Origin: CAVSUZ01 sp963791885
Lineage (GTDB): Bacteria > Pseudomonadota > Alphaproteobacteria > Acetobacterales > Acetobacteraceae
Assembly: GCA_963791885.1 (NCBI GenBank)
Contig: CAWBUL010000005.1
Span: 620,001-684,000 of the forward strand
Length of the DNA: 64,000 nucleotides
Reading direction: 5' to 3'
Shown: piece by piece, positions 35,256-43,639 of the stretch
How positions within the stretch are numbered: position 1 is the stretch's first letter
Layout of the letters: each line of letters starts with the position of its first letter
Made by a program: the position numbers and the translations under genes
Notes under the pieces: model-generated
Database searches by the model: none
What the model was told of the DNA's origin: nothing
Seen by the model: the letters and a program-made list of their open reading frames with translations, nothing else

Positions 35256-35441
35256 CTAGCGCTTGGTCGCGTCGCGCAGCGCGTCCTTCGCCGAACCGGC
35301 CGCGTTCTGGATCTTGCCTTCTGCCTTGTCGGCCGTGCCCTCGCCTTGCAGCTTGTGGTCGCCCATGGCCTTGCCGGCGGTCTCCTTGATCGAGCCCTTC
35401 ATCTGCTTGGCAGCGCCTTCAACCCGGTCCTTATCCATCAC
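35256..35441 (-). CDS. CsbD-like stress protein
   Basis: 61 residues. DKDRVEGAAKQMKGSIKETAGKAMGD, then EGTADKAEGKIQNAAGSAKD, is the two-repeat helical pattern of CsbD/YjbJ proteins. They are abundant, hydrophilic, general-stress proteins whose molecular role is unclear. Two Met codons begin the frame; the second (35438) may be the real start. It probably shares a transcript with the DUF3309 gene. Confidence 0.88.
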   Translation of the reverse strand: MMDKDRVEGAAKQMKGSIKETAGKAMGDHKLQGEGTADKAEGKIQNAAGSAKDALRDATKR

Positions 35442-35510
35442 ACCCTCCTTCGTTTGGGGTCGAGGGCATAACGCACCCGTAGCAATCCGGTTTGCCTATG
35501 TACCGGGATT

Positions 35511-36348
35511 TCAGGCCGCCTTAAGCAGGACCTCGAAGGTGATGCACACCGGGTTCGCGCCTGGCTCGAGCCGGCCTTCATGCACCTGACCGGCCATGTC
35601 CACGACGGCCATCGCGATCGAAGCGCTCCCCGGGGTGACGTCCGCCTCCCGGATCAGCACCTCGGTCGCGTAATCCTCCACGCTCCGGCCATCCGCGAAG
35701 ACCGGCCCGATCAGGCTGCCCACACTCCCCAGCACTGCCGCCCGCCCAAACCCATAGCGGCCGCACAGCGCGCTCAGCGCCGCCCCGATATCCTGGGTTC
35801 GGCCGCACCCGAGCGGTCACGAACGACCCCGCTTCACCTTCGGGCACGGGGTGGAACAGGGTGAAGTTTGTCTCGGCATCGGGCTCCGCCGCGATCCGCG
35901 CCTCGATCCCCCAGGCCTGCACCTTCGCGCCGTCGGCGACGATCGTCTCATCCGGCAGGATATGCCCGCCCCGCCGAGACCCGTCGGGCTCGATCCAGAC
36001 CGCATGGCAATGCACGAACGGCGCCCCATCGCGCCAACCCAGCGTGGCATTCGCCACCTCGATCCGCGATCCGGGTGCGGCCCGAGGTGCACTGAACCAT
36101 GCCACATGGTCCGTATCCTGCGGCGGCCCGGGCATGACGTAGCGGAACGGCGACAGCACGGCGCCCCGGAACGTCGCGGCTCCCCCGCGAAACCCCGCGC
36201 CGAACACCGGCCCGGTCAGCGCCTCAAGCAGCGTCCGGCCATGCTCCAGGTCGAACGCCATCTCCCGCCCAGCCGTCGCAACCGCCTCAATCCGCTCGGC
36301 CGGAGCTGGCCCCGGCTGTTGCAGCCTTCTCTCCGCACCCCTGATCAC
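35511..36348 (-). CDS. PPC-domain (DUF296) protein, frame broken near 35795
   Basis: The first frame carries an intact PPC-like domain (VHCHAVWIEPDGSRRGGHILPDETIV) up to SFVTARVRPN; the frame then changes and continues as QDIGAALSALCGRYGFG to KAA, with a second PPC-like half (VVDMAGQVHEG). The total of 838 bp is three times 279 plus one, so one base is extra; removing one C from CCCAGG near 35795 joins them to about 278 residues. Bacterial PPC proteins are little studied; the plant relatives bind AT-rich DNA. GTG start overlaps the ggt stop by 4 bp. Confidence 0.7.
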
Positions 36349-38120
36349 CGCCCGACAGCGTAGCCCTGCATGCCCCGAGGATTGGCTCCGGCGCGCATCT
36401 GCCCGTCCTCGACCCGGGCCGCCGAGAGCCGTCCCTCGGTCCATTCGCCCCCGAGCTCGGCCTTGTGCCCGCGCCGGATCAGCTCGTCCGCAACAGCCGG
36501 CTCGTACCGTCCCTCCAGCACCAGCTTCCCGGGCCGGGCAATGCGCGGCCAGAAGCTCGACGGGAAGTGCTCCGAGTGGAACGAGGGCGCGTCGATCGCC
36601 TCCTGGATGTTCATCCCGTGATGGACCATGCGCAGGAAGAAGATGGTCTGCCACTGGTCCTGCTGGTCGCCGCCCGGCGTGCCGAAGCTCATCCACGGCC
36701 GCCCGTCACGCAGCGCGAAGCTCGGTGACAGCGTGGTCCGCGGCCGCTTGCCGGGTGCCAGGCTGCCGGGCAGGTCCGGCTTCAGCCAGAACATCTGCCC
36801 GCGTGTCCCCATGGGGAAGCCGAGTTCCGGGATCACCGGCGAGGATTGCAGCCAGCCGCCTGACGGCGTCGCGCTGACCATGTTTCCGTCCCGGTCGATC
36901 ACGTCGATATGGCAGGTATCGGCGCCGATAACGCCGAGCCTCGCGACCGTCGGCTCCCCCGCGCCCGGCGCCGCGTTCAGCATGCCGGCCCGTGCCGCGG
37001 CACCATGATCCACCCAGGGCGTGCGGCCATTGATGGCCCCGGGCCGAAGGTCATTGGACGCCTGCGGACCGACCAGCTTGCGCCGGGCGTCGTTGTACTC
37101 GGTCGACAGCAGCGTGTTCAGCGGCACGTCGGTGAACGACGGATCGCCGTACCACGCCTCCCGGTCGGCGAACGCCAGCTTGGCGCACTCGACGACCGTG
37201 TGGACGAAATCGACGCCCAGCGGGTCCATGGCGCCGACGTCGAAGCCGCGCAACAGCGCGAGCTGCTGCAGCAGCGTCGGCCCCTGGCTCCACGCCCCGC
37301 ATTTCAGCACCGTGCGTCCGGCATAATCATAAGCCACGGGATCTTCGACGCCGGCCTGCCAGGCAGCGAAGTCCTCCGCCCGGAGGAAACCGCGATGCCG
37401 GCGCCCCGTCACGTCCAGCACGTCGGTCGAGCGGAAGAAACGATCCACCGCCTCGGCCACGAAGCCCTGATAGAAAGCCCGCCGCACCGCATCGATCCGC
37501 GCTTCCCGGCTTGGCCCCACAGCCTCCCGGCACAGCCGCTCCAGCGTCGCGGCCAGCGCGGGCCGGGCCAGCAATGAATTGGGCGCGGGGACCTTGCCGC
37601 CCGGCAGGAAGACGGCGGCCGAGGTCTTCCATTCCTCCTCGAACAGCGGGCGGACCCCTTCAATCGTCGCGCTGATGCGCGGCACGAGGGGCATACCGTT
37701 GCGCGCGTAACCGATCGCATATTCCAGGATCGCCGGCAGCTCCCAGCTGCCCCAGTCGCGCACCAGACGGCACCAGGCATCGAACGCACCGGGCACGACG
37801 GCAGGGAGCAGGCCTGTCGCCGGAATCAAATCGATGCCGAGATCGGCGAAGGCGTCCAGCGTCGCGGCCTTCGGGGCGACGCCCTGGCCGCAGACGACAT
37901 GCTGCGTCCCGCTGCGGGCCGAATGCAGGATGATCGGTGTATCACCCCCCGGCCCGTTCAGATGCGGCTCGGCCAGGTGCAGTATGAACGCGGCTGCGGC
38001 CGCAGCATCGAAGGCGTTCCCGCCTCTTTCGAGCACCGCCATGCCGGTCTGGCTGGCGATCCAGTGGGTGGTCGCGACGACACCGAAGGTGCCGGCGATT
38101 TCCGGGCGGGTGGTGAACAT
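36345..38120 (-). CDS. Gamma-glutamyltransferase family protein
   Basis: 591 residues. GGNAFDAAAAAAFILHLAEPHLNGPGGD near the start is the family signature; the autocatalytic Thr402 lies in VIGADTCHIDVIDRDGNMVSAT (D-T-C/T-H motif, here DTCH), and FGTPGGDQQDQW follows at the end. The precursor is cleaved before this Thr into two subunits and transfers gamma-glutamyl groups from glutathione or related peptides. No signal peptide is visible, unlike periplasmic Ggt, which suggests a cytoplasmic enzyme. Its stop overlaps the PPC gene start. Confidence 0.88.
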   Translation of the reverse strand: MFTTRPEIAGTFGVVATTHWIASQTGMAVLERGGNAFDAAAAAAFILHLAEPHLNGPGGDTPIILHSARSGTQHVVCGQGVAPKAATLDAFADLGIDLIPATGLLPAVVPGAFDAWCRLVRDWGSWELPAILEYAIGYARNGMPLVPRISATIEGVRPLFEEEWKTSAAVFLPGGKVPAPNSLLARPALAATLERLCREAVGPSREARIDAVRRAFYQGFVAEAVDRFFRSTDVLDVTGRRHRGFLRAEDFAAWQAGVEDPVAYDYAGRTVLKCGAWSQGPTLLQQLALLRGFDVGAMDPLGVDFVHTVVECAKLAFADREAWYGDPSFTDVPLNTLLSTEYNDARRKLVGPQASNDLRPGAINGRTPWVDHGAAARAGMLNAAPGAGEPTVARLGVIGADTCHIDVIDRDGNMVSATPSGGWLQSSPVIPELGFPMGTRGQMFWLKPDLPGSLAPGKRPRTTLSPSFALRDGRPWMSFGTPGGDQQDQWQTIFFLRMVHHGMNIQEAIDAPSFHSEHFPSSFWPRIARPGKLVLEGRYEPAVADELIRRGHKAELGGEWTEGRLSAARVEDGQMRAGANPRGMQGYAVGR

Positions 38121-38244
38121 GGAGGGAGGCTAACCCGATCCCGGGCGGGGAGGGAACTGGGCGGGTTCGATGGTTCGCTGGGCTCCCGCTGGGTCGTCCG
38201 GCGATCCCTTCGCTCGGGCGCGTTTGGTGCGGTTCCGGTGCTGC

Positions 38245-39119
38245 TTAGGTCGCGTCTGGATCGGCGCCGCGTTTCGCCTCGCGGCGAGCCATGAGAAGCA
38301 TGGCGCCATTTTCGCCCGGGTAGCGGCGGTTGGGGTCGGGTTCGCGGGGACCGAAGCAGTGCGCGTCGATGAGGGCGCGCTTGCGGGGGCTTTCGAGGGG
38401 GTGGCGAGCGGGTTTTGGCTGCTCGGCGGCGGGTGGGGCTGGTTGTCTCGCCGGTGTCTCAGTTGCGTGTTTCCGGGTCTCAGGATCGTGGGGTGAGACA
38501 CGGGTCGGGTGCGGCGGTTCGGGCGGGATTGCCGCGTCACGCTTCGCGCTCCTCGCAATGACCGCCGTGGGTTCGGCGGGTGGAGGTGGTCGCCGGGGAG
38601 GAGCAGGCGTGTCGAAGACCTGTTTCATGAGGACGGCGGTGATGTGCTCGGCGCGTTCGGCACGGTCGTGGTCTTCGGGGCGAGCTTCGAGTTTGCGGCG
38701 GGCCTCCTGCAGGCGGAGGAGCATCCGCACGGCGCTGTCGGCCTGGCGCATCATTGTTTGAGAGTGGGATTCACGCGCTCCGACCTTCGGCCTCGCGCGA
38801 TCCCACTCTGGGCCGCCTGAGCGCGGCACTTGCGGACGGTTTCCTCCGTGGCGGCGGGATCGGCGGCAAGGCCGAGGGCGTCCATGGACTGGATGGAGGC
38901 GGCGACGGCGCGGGCGGCGAGTTGCGTCTCGAAGCTGTTGCCGGGATGGAGGGACGCGGCCTGGGCGACGGCGGCGTGGTCGCGGCGGGTGAGCGCTTCC
39001 GGCGTGTCGTCCAGCGGTGGCGGGAGGGCGTGGCGGAGGTAGTGGGCGATCTCGAGGAGGGCGTCCGTGGGAAGGATGTAGTCGAGGTCGGTCGGTTCGG
39101 CGGTCGGGGTGGGGAGCAT
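38245..39119 (-). pseudogene. Hypothetical protein (paralogue of 18195-18956) broken by a 50-bp palindromic insertion
   Basis: Residues 1-103 run from MLPTPTAEPTD to CRAQAA; the frame then shifts and continues with QTMMRQADSAVRMLLRL, the core shared with the gene at 18195. The break coincides exactly with the 50-bp palindrome at 38761-38810. Length 875 bp minus 50 gives 825 bp, that is 275 whole codons, so removing the element restores one frame. The later part contains AVIARSAKRDAAIP, the translation of a dispersed GTCATTGCGAG-type repeat, and a Pro-rich tail. Confidence 0.8.
38761..38810 (-). mobile_element. Palindromic element copy A (inserted in the hypothetical gene)
   Basis: A perfect 10-bp stem, AGAGTGGGAT (38761-38770) and ATCCCACTCT (38800-38809), encloses inner inverted bases (TCACGCGC/GCGCGA) and a GACCTTCGGCC centre. 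On the minus strand it reads AGAGTGGGATCGCGCGAGGC... ending GCGCGTGAATCCCACTCT. Insertion is between TTTG and GGCCGCC of the uninterrupted gene, which is inferred from frame restoration and from the paralogue. No target-site duplication larger than 1 bp. Confidence 0.8.
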
Positions 39120-39278
39120 CGTGGGATGTGGTGTTAGTCATGATAACATACAAGAGCCTAGGAGACGAGGGCGCGCTTTTACCCATTGTCGCACCGCAGC
39201 TATGTCACACCCCCGTGCGTTGCCGCATCGCCTACCCGGGCGCTAACGTTATCGCCTTCGTTCCGAAAGGCCCCGCAC

Positions 39279-39530
39279 ATGACCCGCATCCTGCTCGCCT
39301 GCACCCTCCTGGCCGGGCTCGCCGCCGCCGCTCCGGCCAACGCTAATGTCTGCCGCACTGACGCCGGCAAGACATGCGCCACCGGCATGCCGATCGACGG
39401 CTACTGCGAGTGCAGCGGCCAGGGCGGCACGGTGGTGCAGGCCGCCATGGCCCCGAGCCATATGACCCACCGCGTGTCGCATCCTGATTGCCAGGCCAAT
39501 CCGCAGGCTCCCGGCTGCCCGAAGCAGTAA
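39279..39530 (+). CDS. Small secreted Cys-rich protein
   Basis: 83 residues from ATG 39279. Signal peptide TRILLACTLLAGLAAAAPANA (about 1-23), then a short mature domain with six Cys (VCRTDAGKTCATG, YCECSGQGG, HPDCQ, APGCPKQ). The pairs of Cys suggest disulfides in the periplasm. Family unknown. A palindromic element follows 6 bp after the stop and could act as a transcription terminator. Confidence 0.7.
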   Translation: MTRILLACTLLAGLAAAAPANANVCRTDAGKTCATGMPIDGYCECSGQGGTVVQAAMAPSHMTHRVSHPDCQANPQAPGCPKQ

Positions 39531-39535
39531 TTTTA

Positions 39536-39585
39536 GAGCGAGATCGCGCGAGGCGGACACGTCAGAGCGCGTGAATCTCGCTCTT
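39536..39585 (+). mobile_element. Palindromic element copy B
   Basis: Perfect 10-bp stem AGAGCGAGAT (39536-39545) with ATCTCGCTCT (39576-39585) and inner arms CGCGCGAGGC / GAGCGCGTGA. Same layout as copy A but with three changed stem positions on each side (TGG/CCA becomes CGA/TCG), so the pairing is kept while the sequence differs. It lies in an intergenic gap, directly after the secreted Cys-rich protein gene and directly before the stop of the next gene. Confidence 0.8.
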
Positions 39586-39593
39586 AAACAGCT

Positions 39594-40562
39594 TTACGCT
39601 GCCCGCGGCGGTGCCGTCCGAGGTGACCAGAGGCGCCGGCCGGGCAGCTCCTCGATCAGCATCTTCAGCGCTTCAGGCTTGCTGACGCTGGCGTTGGGCG
39701 GCAGGTCCCACACCCCGGCGTGCAAGGCGATCACGGATTCCCATCCGTCTAAAACCCACTGCAGCTGGCGCATCGCCGTCGTCAGCACGCGTGAGCGACG
39801 ATCCCAGGCAGCCAGCGTAACGGGGAGGTTCGCCAGATCCGTATCGACAACACCCACGATCCGATCCGCTGCACCCTGCGCGGCTTCGGCAACCGCAGCG
39901 GCGAACCCATAGGCGAAGGCTGCCTCCGCCGAGGTGCCGACGCGGCCGGCGCGATAGCGGCAATGGGTAACGAATGCAATCATTTGCCCGGCGAGCGTGC
40001 GGAGGGGGCCGGCCGTGTCCTCTATCTCGGCCAGGCCCAGAGGTGCGATCAGGTCGCACAGCCGGTGCAGGTCGCCACCCAAGCGCTGTGGCGTCATGCC
40101 ATGGGCGAGGCATGCTTGCTCCAGCTCCGGCCGGTGCAGAGAGCCGACGCTCAGGGCCTCTGCGCGCAGGCCCATGCGTTCCAGTGCGTACCGGGTGAGT
40201 ACCAAGCCCATACGCTCCACGCGGGCTTGCTCGCGGGCCCGGCGCTCAAGTTCCGCGGCGCGGGCGGTGTGACCCGCGGCGCCGGAGGCTCGCACGTCGC
40301 TGATCGCGTCAGCCAGTCGGGCGGGCGTCACCAGCGGCAGTGCGTTGACCAGCGTATGGAGCGCCCCATCAAATGGGCGCAGCGAGAAGCTGCGCGATAG
40401 CTCTCGCCACGGCAGGACGAAGGTCGAGCCGTTGCCCGCGAAATCGAAAAGCAGCGCCAGGCGCTGGTTATTCTCATCGTCCCGCACGCGGGTACCGAGC
40501 AGGTCCGGCGCTTCGAAGGGGACGATGACAGCCGGGCGACGGTGCTGGGCGATGCGCGCCAT
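39594..40562 (-). CDS. Hypothetical protein, no family recognised
   Basis: 322 residues, no signal peptide or membrane helices. The first 60 residues look like a beta-rich domain (RVRDDENNQRLALLFDFAGNGSTFVLPWR); the rest is largely helical with two Leu/Ala-rich segments. I do not recognise a fold. It is a separate transcription unit, stop next to palindromic copy B, with a promoter presumably in the 95 bp upstream of its start. Codon use matches its neighbours, so it is probably a real gene. Confidence 0.6.
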   Translation of the reverse strand: MARIAQHRRPAVIVPFEAPDLLGTRVRDDENNQRLALLFDFAGNGSTFVLPWRELSRSFSLRPFDGALHTLVNALPLVTPARLADAISDVRASGAAGHTARAAELERRAREQARVERMGLVLTRYALERMGLRAEALSVGSLHRPELEQACLAHGMTPQRLGGDLHRLCDLIAPLGLAEIEDTAGPLRTLAGQMIAFVTHCRYRAGRVGTSAEAAFAYGFAAAVAEAAQGAADRIVGVVDTDLANLPVTLAAWDRRSRVLTTAMRQLQWVLDGWESVIALHAGVWDLPPNASVSKPEALKMLIEELPGRRLWSPRTAPPRAA

Positions 40563-40657
40563 AGCTTTGTTCCGAGGTCAGTCCAAAAAAAAGAGATATG
40601 CCGTCGGAGTTTAACGAACGGTAAATGCGTATGATCTAACGATGGTGAACTCGGCCT

Positions 40658-41638
40658 TTACGAAAGCGCCTCCGGGTTCACCACGTGAGCGCGGATCGGT
40701 GTCCCGTCCAGCACGGACAGGATGTTCTCCGCTGTTACACGCGCCATGCCAGCCACCGACTCAACCGTGACCCCGGCCATATGCGGCGAGCTGATGACGT
40801 TCGGCAGCTTGAGCAGGGGGTTGTCTGCCGGGGTCGGTTCCTCGGCGAAGACGTCGAGGCCAGCGCCGGCGAGGTGTCCGGACGTCAGAGCCTGGTGCAG
40901 CGCGGGTTCATCGATGATGCCGCCGCGCGCCGTGTTAACGATGAAGGCGCCGCGCTTCATGCGGGCAAGGCGCCGTGCGTCAAACAGGCCGACCGTGTCC
41001 GGCGTCTTGGGGCAATGGATGGTCACGAAGTCCGCGCGTTCGACGGCAGTGTCCAGATCTGCCGCGGGTTCGAACCCGGCCGCACGGATCGTGTCGGCTG
41101 CAACGAACGGGTCGAAGACAAGCACCTGCATGTCGAAGGCGGTGCAGCGGCGGGCGCTGCGCGTACCGATCCGTCCGAAGCCCACCACCAGCACCGTCTT
41201 GCCCGAAAGCTCCACCGGCAGCCCGGTGTGCCGGTCGGCCCAGCGCGCCGTGTGCACGAGTTGGTCCAACGCCGGGCCGCGCTTCGCGAGCGTCATCATC
41301 AGATAGAGCGCATGCTCCGCCACGCTGGTGGAGTTGGACGTGCCGGCGATCATCAGCGGCACGTGGCGGGCGGTGAGCGCGGGCACCTCCACTGCGTCGT
41401 AGCCGACGCCGATGCGTGCCACGACCTGCATGGCGGGCGAGGCGTCCAATTCGGTGCGGCGATACGGCGTGCCGCTGAGGGCGATGCCGACCGCATCGGG
41501 TAGCAATGGGAGCAGGTCGCGCTGGGAGATGGTGGTGGGGTAGGCGCGGACGTCGAGATCCTCGCGCGATTCCAGCAGAGCCACACCGGCGCGGCCCATC
41601 GTGTCCGGCACGAGGACGATCTTGCGATTGCTCGGCAT
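40658..41638 (-). CDS. D-2-hydroxyacid dehydrogenase (phosphoglycerate dehydrogenase-like)
   Basis: 326 residues. NAD motif VVGFGRIGTRSARR, TIHCPKTPDTVGLFD, catalytic Arg in NTARGGIIDE, Glu in VFAEEPTP and His in ISSPHMAGVT. Close to SerA-like reductases but without the C-terminal ACT domain, so probably a broad-range 2-ketoacid reductase. Starts 1 bp after the SDR stop, so the two are likely co-transcribed. Confidence 0.9.
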   Translation of the reverse strand: MPSNRKIVLVPDTMGRAGVALLESREDLDVRAYPTTISQRDLLPLLPDAVGIALSGTPYRRTELDASPAMQVVARIGVGYDAVEVPALTARHVPLMIAGTSNSTSVAEHALYLMMTLAKRGPALDQLVHTARWADRHTGLPVELSGKTVLVVGFGRIGTRSARRCTAFDMQVLVFDPFVAADTIRAAGFEPAADLDTAVERADFVTIHCPKTPDTVGLFDARRLARMKRGAFIVNTARGGIIDEPALHQALTSGHLAGAGLDVFAEEPTPADNPLLKLPNVISSPHMAGVTVESVAGMARVTAENILSVLDGTPIRAHVVNPEALS

Positions 41639-41639
41639 G

Positions 41640-42402
41640 TCAGAGTTTCCGCGAGAGGTTGGCGACGTAGCCGCGGTTCCAGGTGGGCGCGATCATCACC
41701 TCGTTGATGGTGACGCGCGCGGGCAGGCAGGCGATGTAGCGGATCAGGTCGCCGCAATCCTCGGACTGCACCATCTTCGCGCGGTCCTCGGCGCTGACGG
41801 GATTGGGGCGCTTGTCGAGGATGGGTGTCGCGACCTCGCCGGGGAGCATGACGGTGGAGCGGATGTTGTTGACGCATTCCTCCATGTTGATGGTGTGGCT
41901 CATGGCGACGACGCCGTGCTTGGCGGCGGTGTAGATCGGGCCGCTGAGGCCACCGATGAAGCGGCCGGCCATGGAGGCGGTGTGGATCATCACGCCGTCT
42001 TTCTGGGCGCGCATCATCGGCAGGGCGACGGTGACGCAGTAGAGAGCGGAAGAGAGATTGCCATGGACGACTTCGTCGATGCCCTCGGGCGTCAGGTCGC
42101 TCCAATGGCGCTTGAGGATATTGAGGCCGGCATTGTTCACCAGGATGTCGAGGCGGCCGAGCGTGTCCTTGATGAAGGCGCCGACTTTCTGGACCTGGGT
42201 GGCGTGCATGAGGTCGGCGGGCTGGACATGGGCGATGCCGCCTGAATTCGTGGATGCGGCGGGCGACATGCTCCAGCGGTTCCTTGCGGCGGCCGGTGAG
42301 GACGATGGTGGCCCCTTCCTGCGCGAGCGCGATCGCTGCTGCTTCGCCGATGCCGCTGCCCGCGCCCGTGACCCAGGCGATCTTGCCTGCGAGTTTCGCC
42401 AT
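41640..42402 (-). CDS. Short-chain dehydrogenase/reductase (frame broken near 42244)
   Basis: Classical SDR: IAWVTGAGSGIGEAAA (NAD site), NNAGLNI, catalytic Ser/Tyr/Lys in TASMAG...GPIYTAAKHG. The first frame is good to ARRIHE; the other resumes at SGGIAHVQPADLMHA and runs to the stop at 41640. The length of 763 bp is three times 254 plus one, so one base is extra. Removing a base from GAATTC at 42244-42249 gives RIHE-SGGIAHV. Corrected length 253 residues, normal for the family. Followed by the hydroxyacid dehydrogenase gene after 1 bp. Confidence 0.85.
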
Positions 42403-42472
42403 GCTCCGCTTCCTCCGGTTTACGAGGGTGTATTGAAACCCGAAGGAAGGCGGCGCGCCAAGGTGGTCTTGG

Positions 42473-42838
42473 TTACCTGCAGGGGAACTGTTGGCGCAGG
42501 AACGTGGCGAGGCCCAGTGCGGCGGGCATGCTCGCGTTGCCTGGGTTTGCCTTTGCCCAGCTTACGAACTGCGCCAGCGTTGCCGTGCGCGTCGGAGGTG
42601 GCATCGGGAAGCAGAACGGCCGGTTCGACCCACCCATACCCAGCATGGTGTCCGCTACGCCCTGAGCGAAGCCGTGGCAGTAGTTGATCTGTGCGTCGCC
42701 CATCGGCGAGCGAGGATCGGCGGCGCAGAGTTGGGCCAGGTCCCCGGCGGTGCGCGCGTGCATGTCCACGCCGCGTTGCGCCGAGGCCGGGCCGATGGCC
42801 GCCAATAAGATACATGAAGTCGCAAGCAGTGTTCGCAT
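42473..42838 (-). CDS. Rap1a/Tai-family small secreted protein
   Basis: 121 residues from ATG 42836-42838. Signal peptide TLLATSCILLAAIGPASA (about 2-20), then AGDLAQLCAADPRSPMGDAQINYCHGFAQGV, the pattern of Rap1a/Tai-type proteins, and a C-terminal PFCFP and FPCR. In T6SS systems such proteins can serve as immunity to amidases, but family members also occur alone, as here. The gene lies 4 bp downstream of queC, suggesting co-transcription. Confidence 0.8.
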   Translation of the reverse strand: MRTLLATSCILLAAIGPASAQRGVDMHARTAGDLAQLCAADPRSPMGDAQINYCHGFAQGVADTMLGMGGSNRPFCFPMPPPTRTATLAQFVSWAKANPGNASMPAALGLATFLRQQFPCR

Positions 42839-42842
42839 GAGA

Positions 42843-43577
42843 CTACCTCCGTTGCGGGCCTGTATTGGTATAGGACTCCTGCCACCGTTGCCAGCCCGCT
42901 GCGCGCAGCTCGCAGGCGGGACAGGTGCCGCAGCCGTAGCCCCATGGGTGACGATGGGTGCGGTCTCCCACGTAGCAGCTATGGGTTTGATCGATGAGGA
43001 GAGCGACGAGCGGATCGCCGCCAAGCTGGTGCGCGAGCACCCAGGTGGCGGCCTTGTCGCGCCACATCAGCGGCGTTTCGAGCACGAAGCGGCGCTGCAT
43101 ACCGAGATTCAGCGCGACCTGCATGGCCTTGATCGTATCGTCCCGGCAGTCCGGATAGCCGGAGTAGTCGGTCTCGCACATGCCGCCCACAATGCGCTTG
43201 ATGCCGCGGCGATAAGCGATGCCTGCGGCATAGGTGAAGAAGAGCAGGTTGCGGCCGGGGACGAAGGTTGAGGGGAGATTGTCGGCGGTCATGGCGATTT
43301 CGGTGTCGCTGGTCAGGGCCGTGTCGCCAATGGCGCTCATGCCGCCGGCGATGTCGACGATGTGGTCCGGACCGAGGCGAGTGCCCCAGTCGTTGATGGC
43401 GGCGAGGCCGGCGCGGATGGGCTCCCGGCAGGCGAGCTCGATGGCGTGGCGCTGGCCATAGGCGAAACCGACCGTTTCGACGCGTTGGTAGCGATGCAAG
43501 GCCCAAGCGAGGCAGGTGGTGGAATCCTGGCCGCCGGAGAACAGGACGAGGGCGGCGTCGGGCGGCGGTTCGGTCAT
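42843..43577 (-). CDS. queC: 7-cyano-7-deazaguanine synthase
   Basis: 244 residues. N-terminal ATP-PP loop LFSGGQDSTTCLAWAL, GFAYGQRHAIE, FVPGRNLLF, and a C-terminal zinc site of four Cys (CYVGD, CGTCPAC). QueC converts 7-carboxy-7-deazaguanine to preQ0 on the path to queuosine. The start is placed at MTEPPPD (43577); the longer frame extends into a region with no similarity. Only queC of the queuosine pathway is here. Divergent from the NIPSNAP gene. Confidence 0.92.
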   Translation of the reverse strand: MTEPPPDAALVLFSGGQDSTTCLAWALHRYQRVETVGFAYGQRHAIELACREPIRAGLAAINDWGTRLGPDHIVDIAGGMSAIGDTALTSDTEIAMTADNLPSTFVPGRNLLFFTYAAGIAYRRGIKRIVGGMCETDYSGYPDCRDDTIKAMQVALNLGMQRRFVLETPLMWRDKAATWVLAHQLGGDPLVALLIDQTHSCYVGDRTHRHPWGYGCGTCPACELRAAGWQRWQESYTNTGPQRR

Positions 43578-43639
43578 GGCCGAATCATCGGGCTGTGCTC
43601 CTGAGCCATGGTCGTGCCGCACATCGACGGGAGACCACC

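Noticed and set aside
38509..38820. Plus-strand open frame over the repeat-containing part of the hypothetical gene
   Set aside because: It only translates the dispersed repeat and the antisense of the Pro-rich tail.
42473..42838. T6SS immunity role for the Rap1a-like protein
   Set aside because: No amidase effector, VgrG or Hcp gene is near, so a secretion-linked immunity role is not supported.
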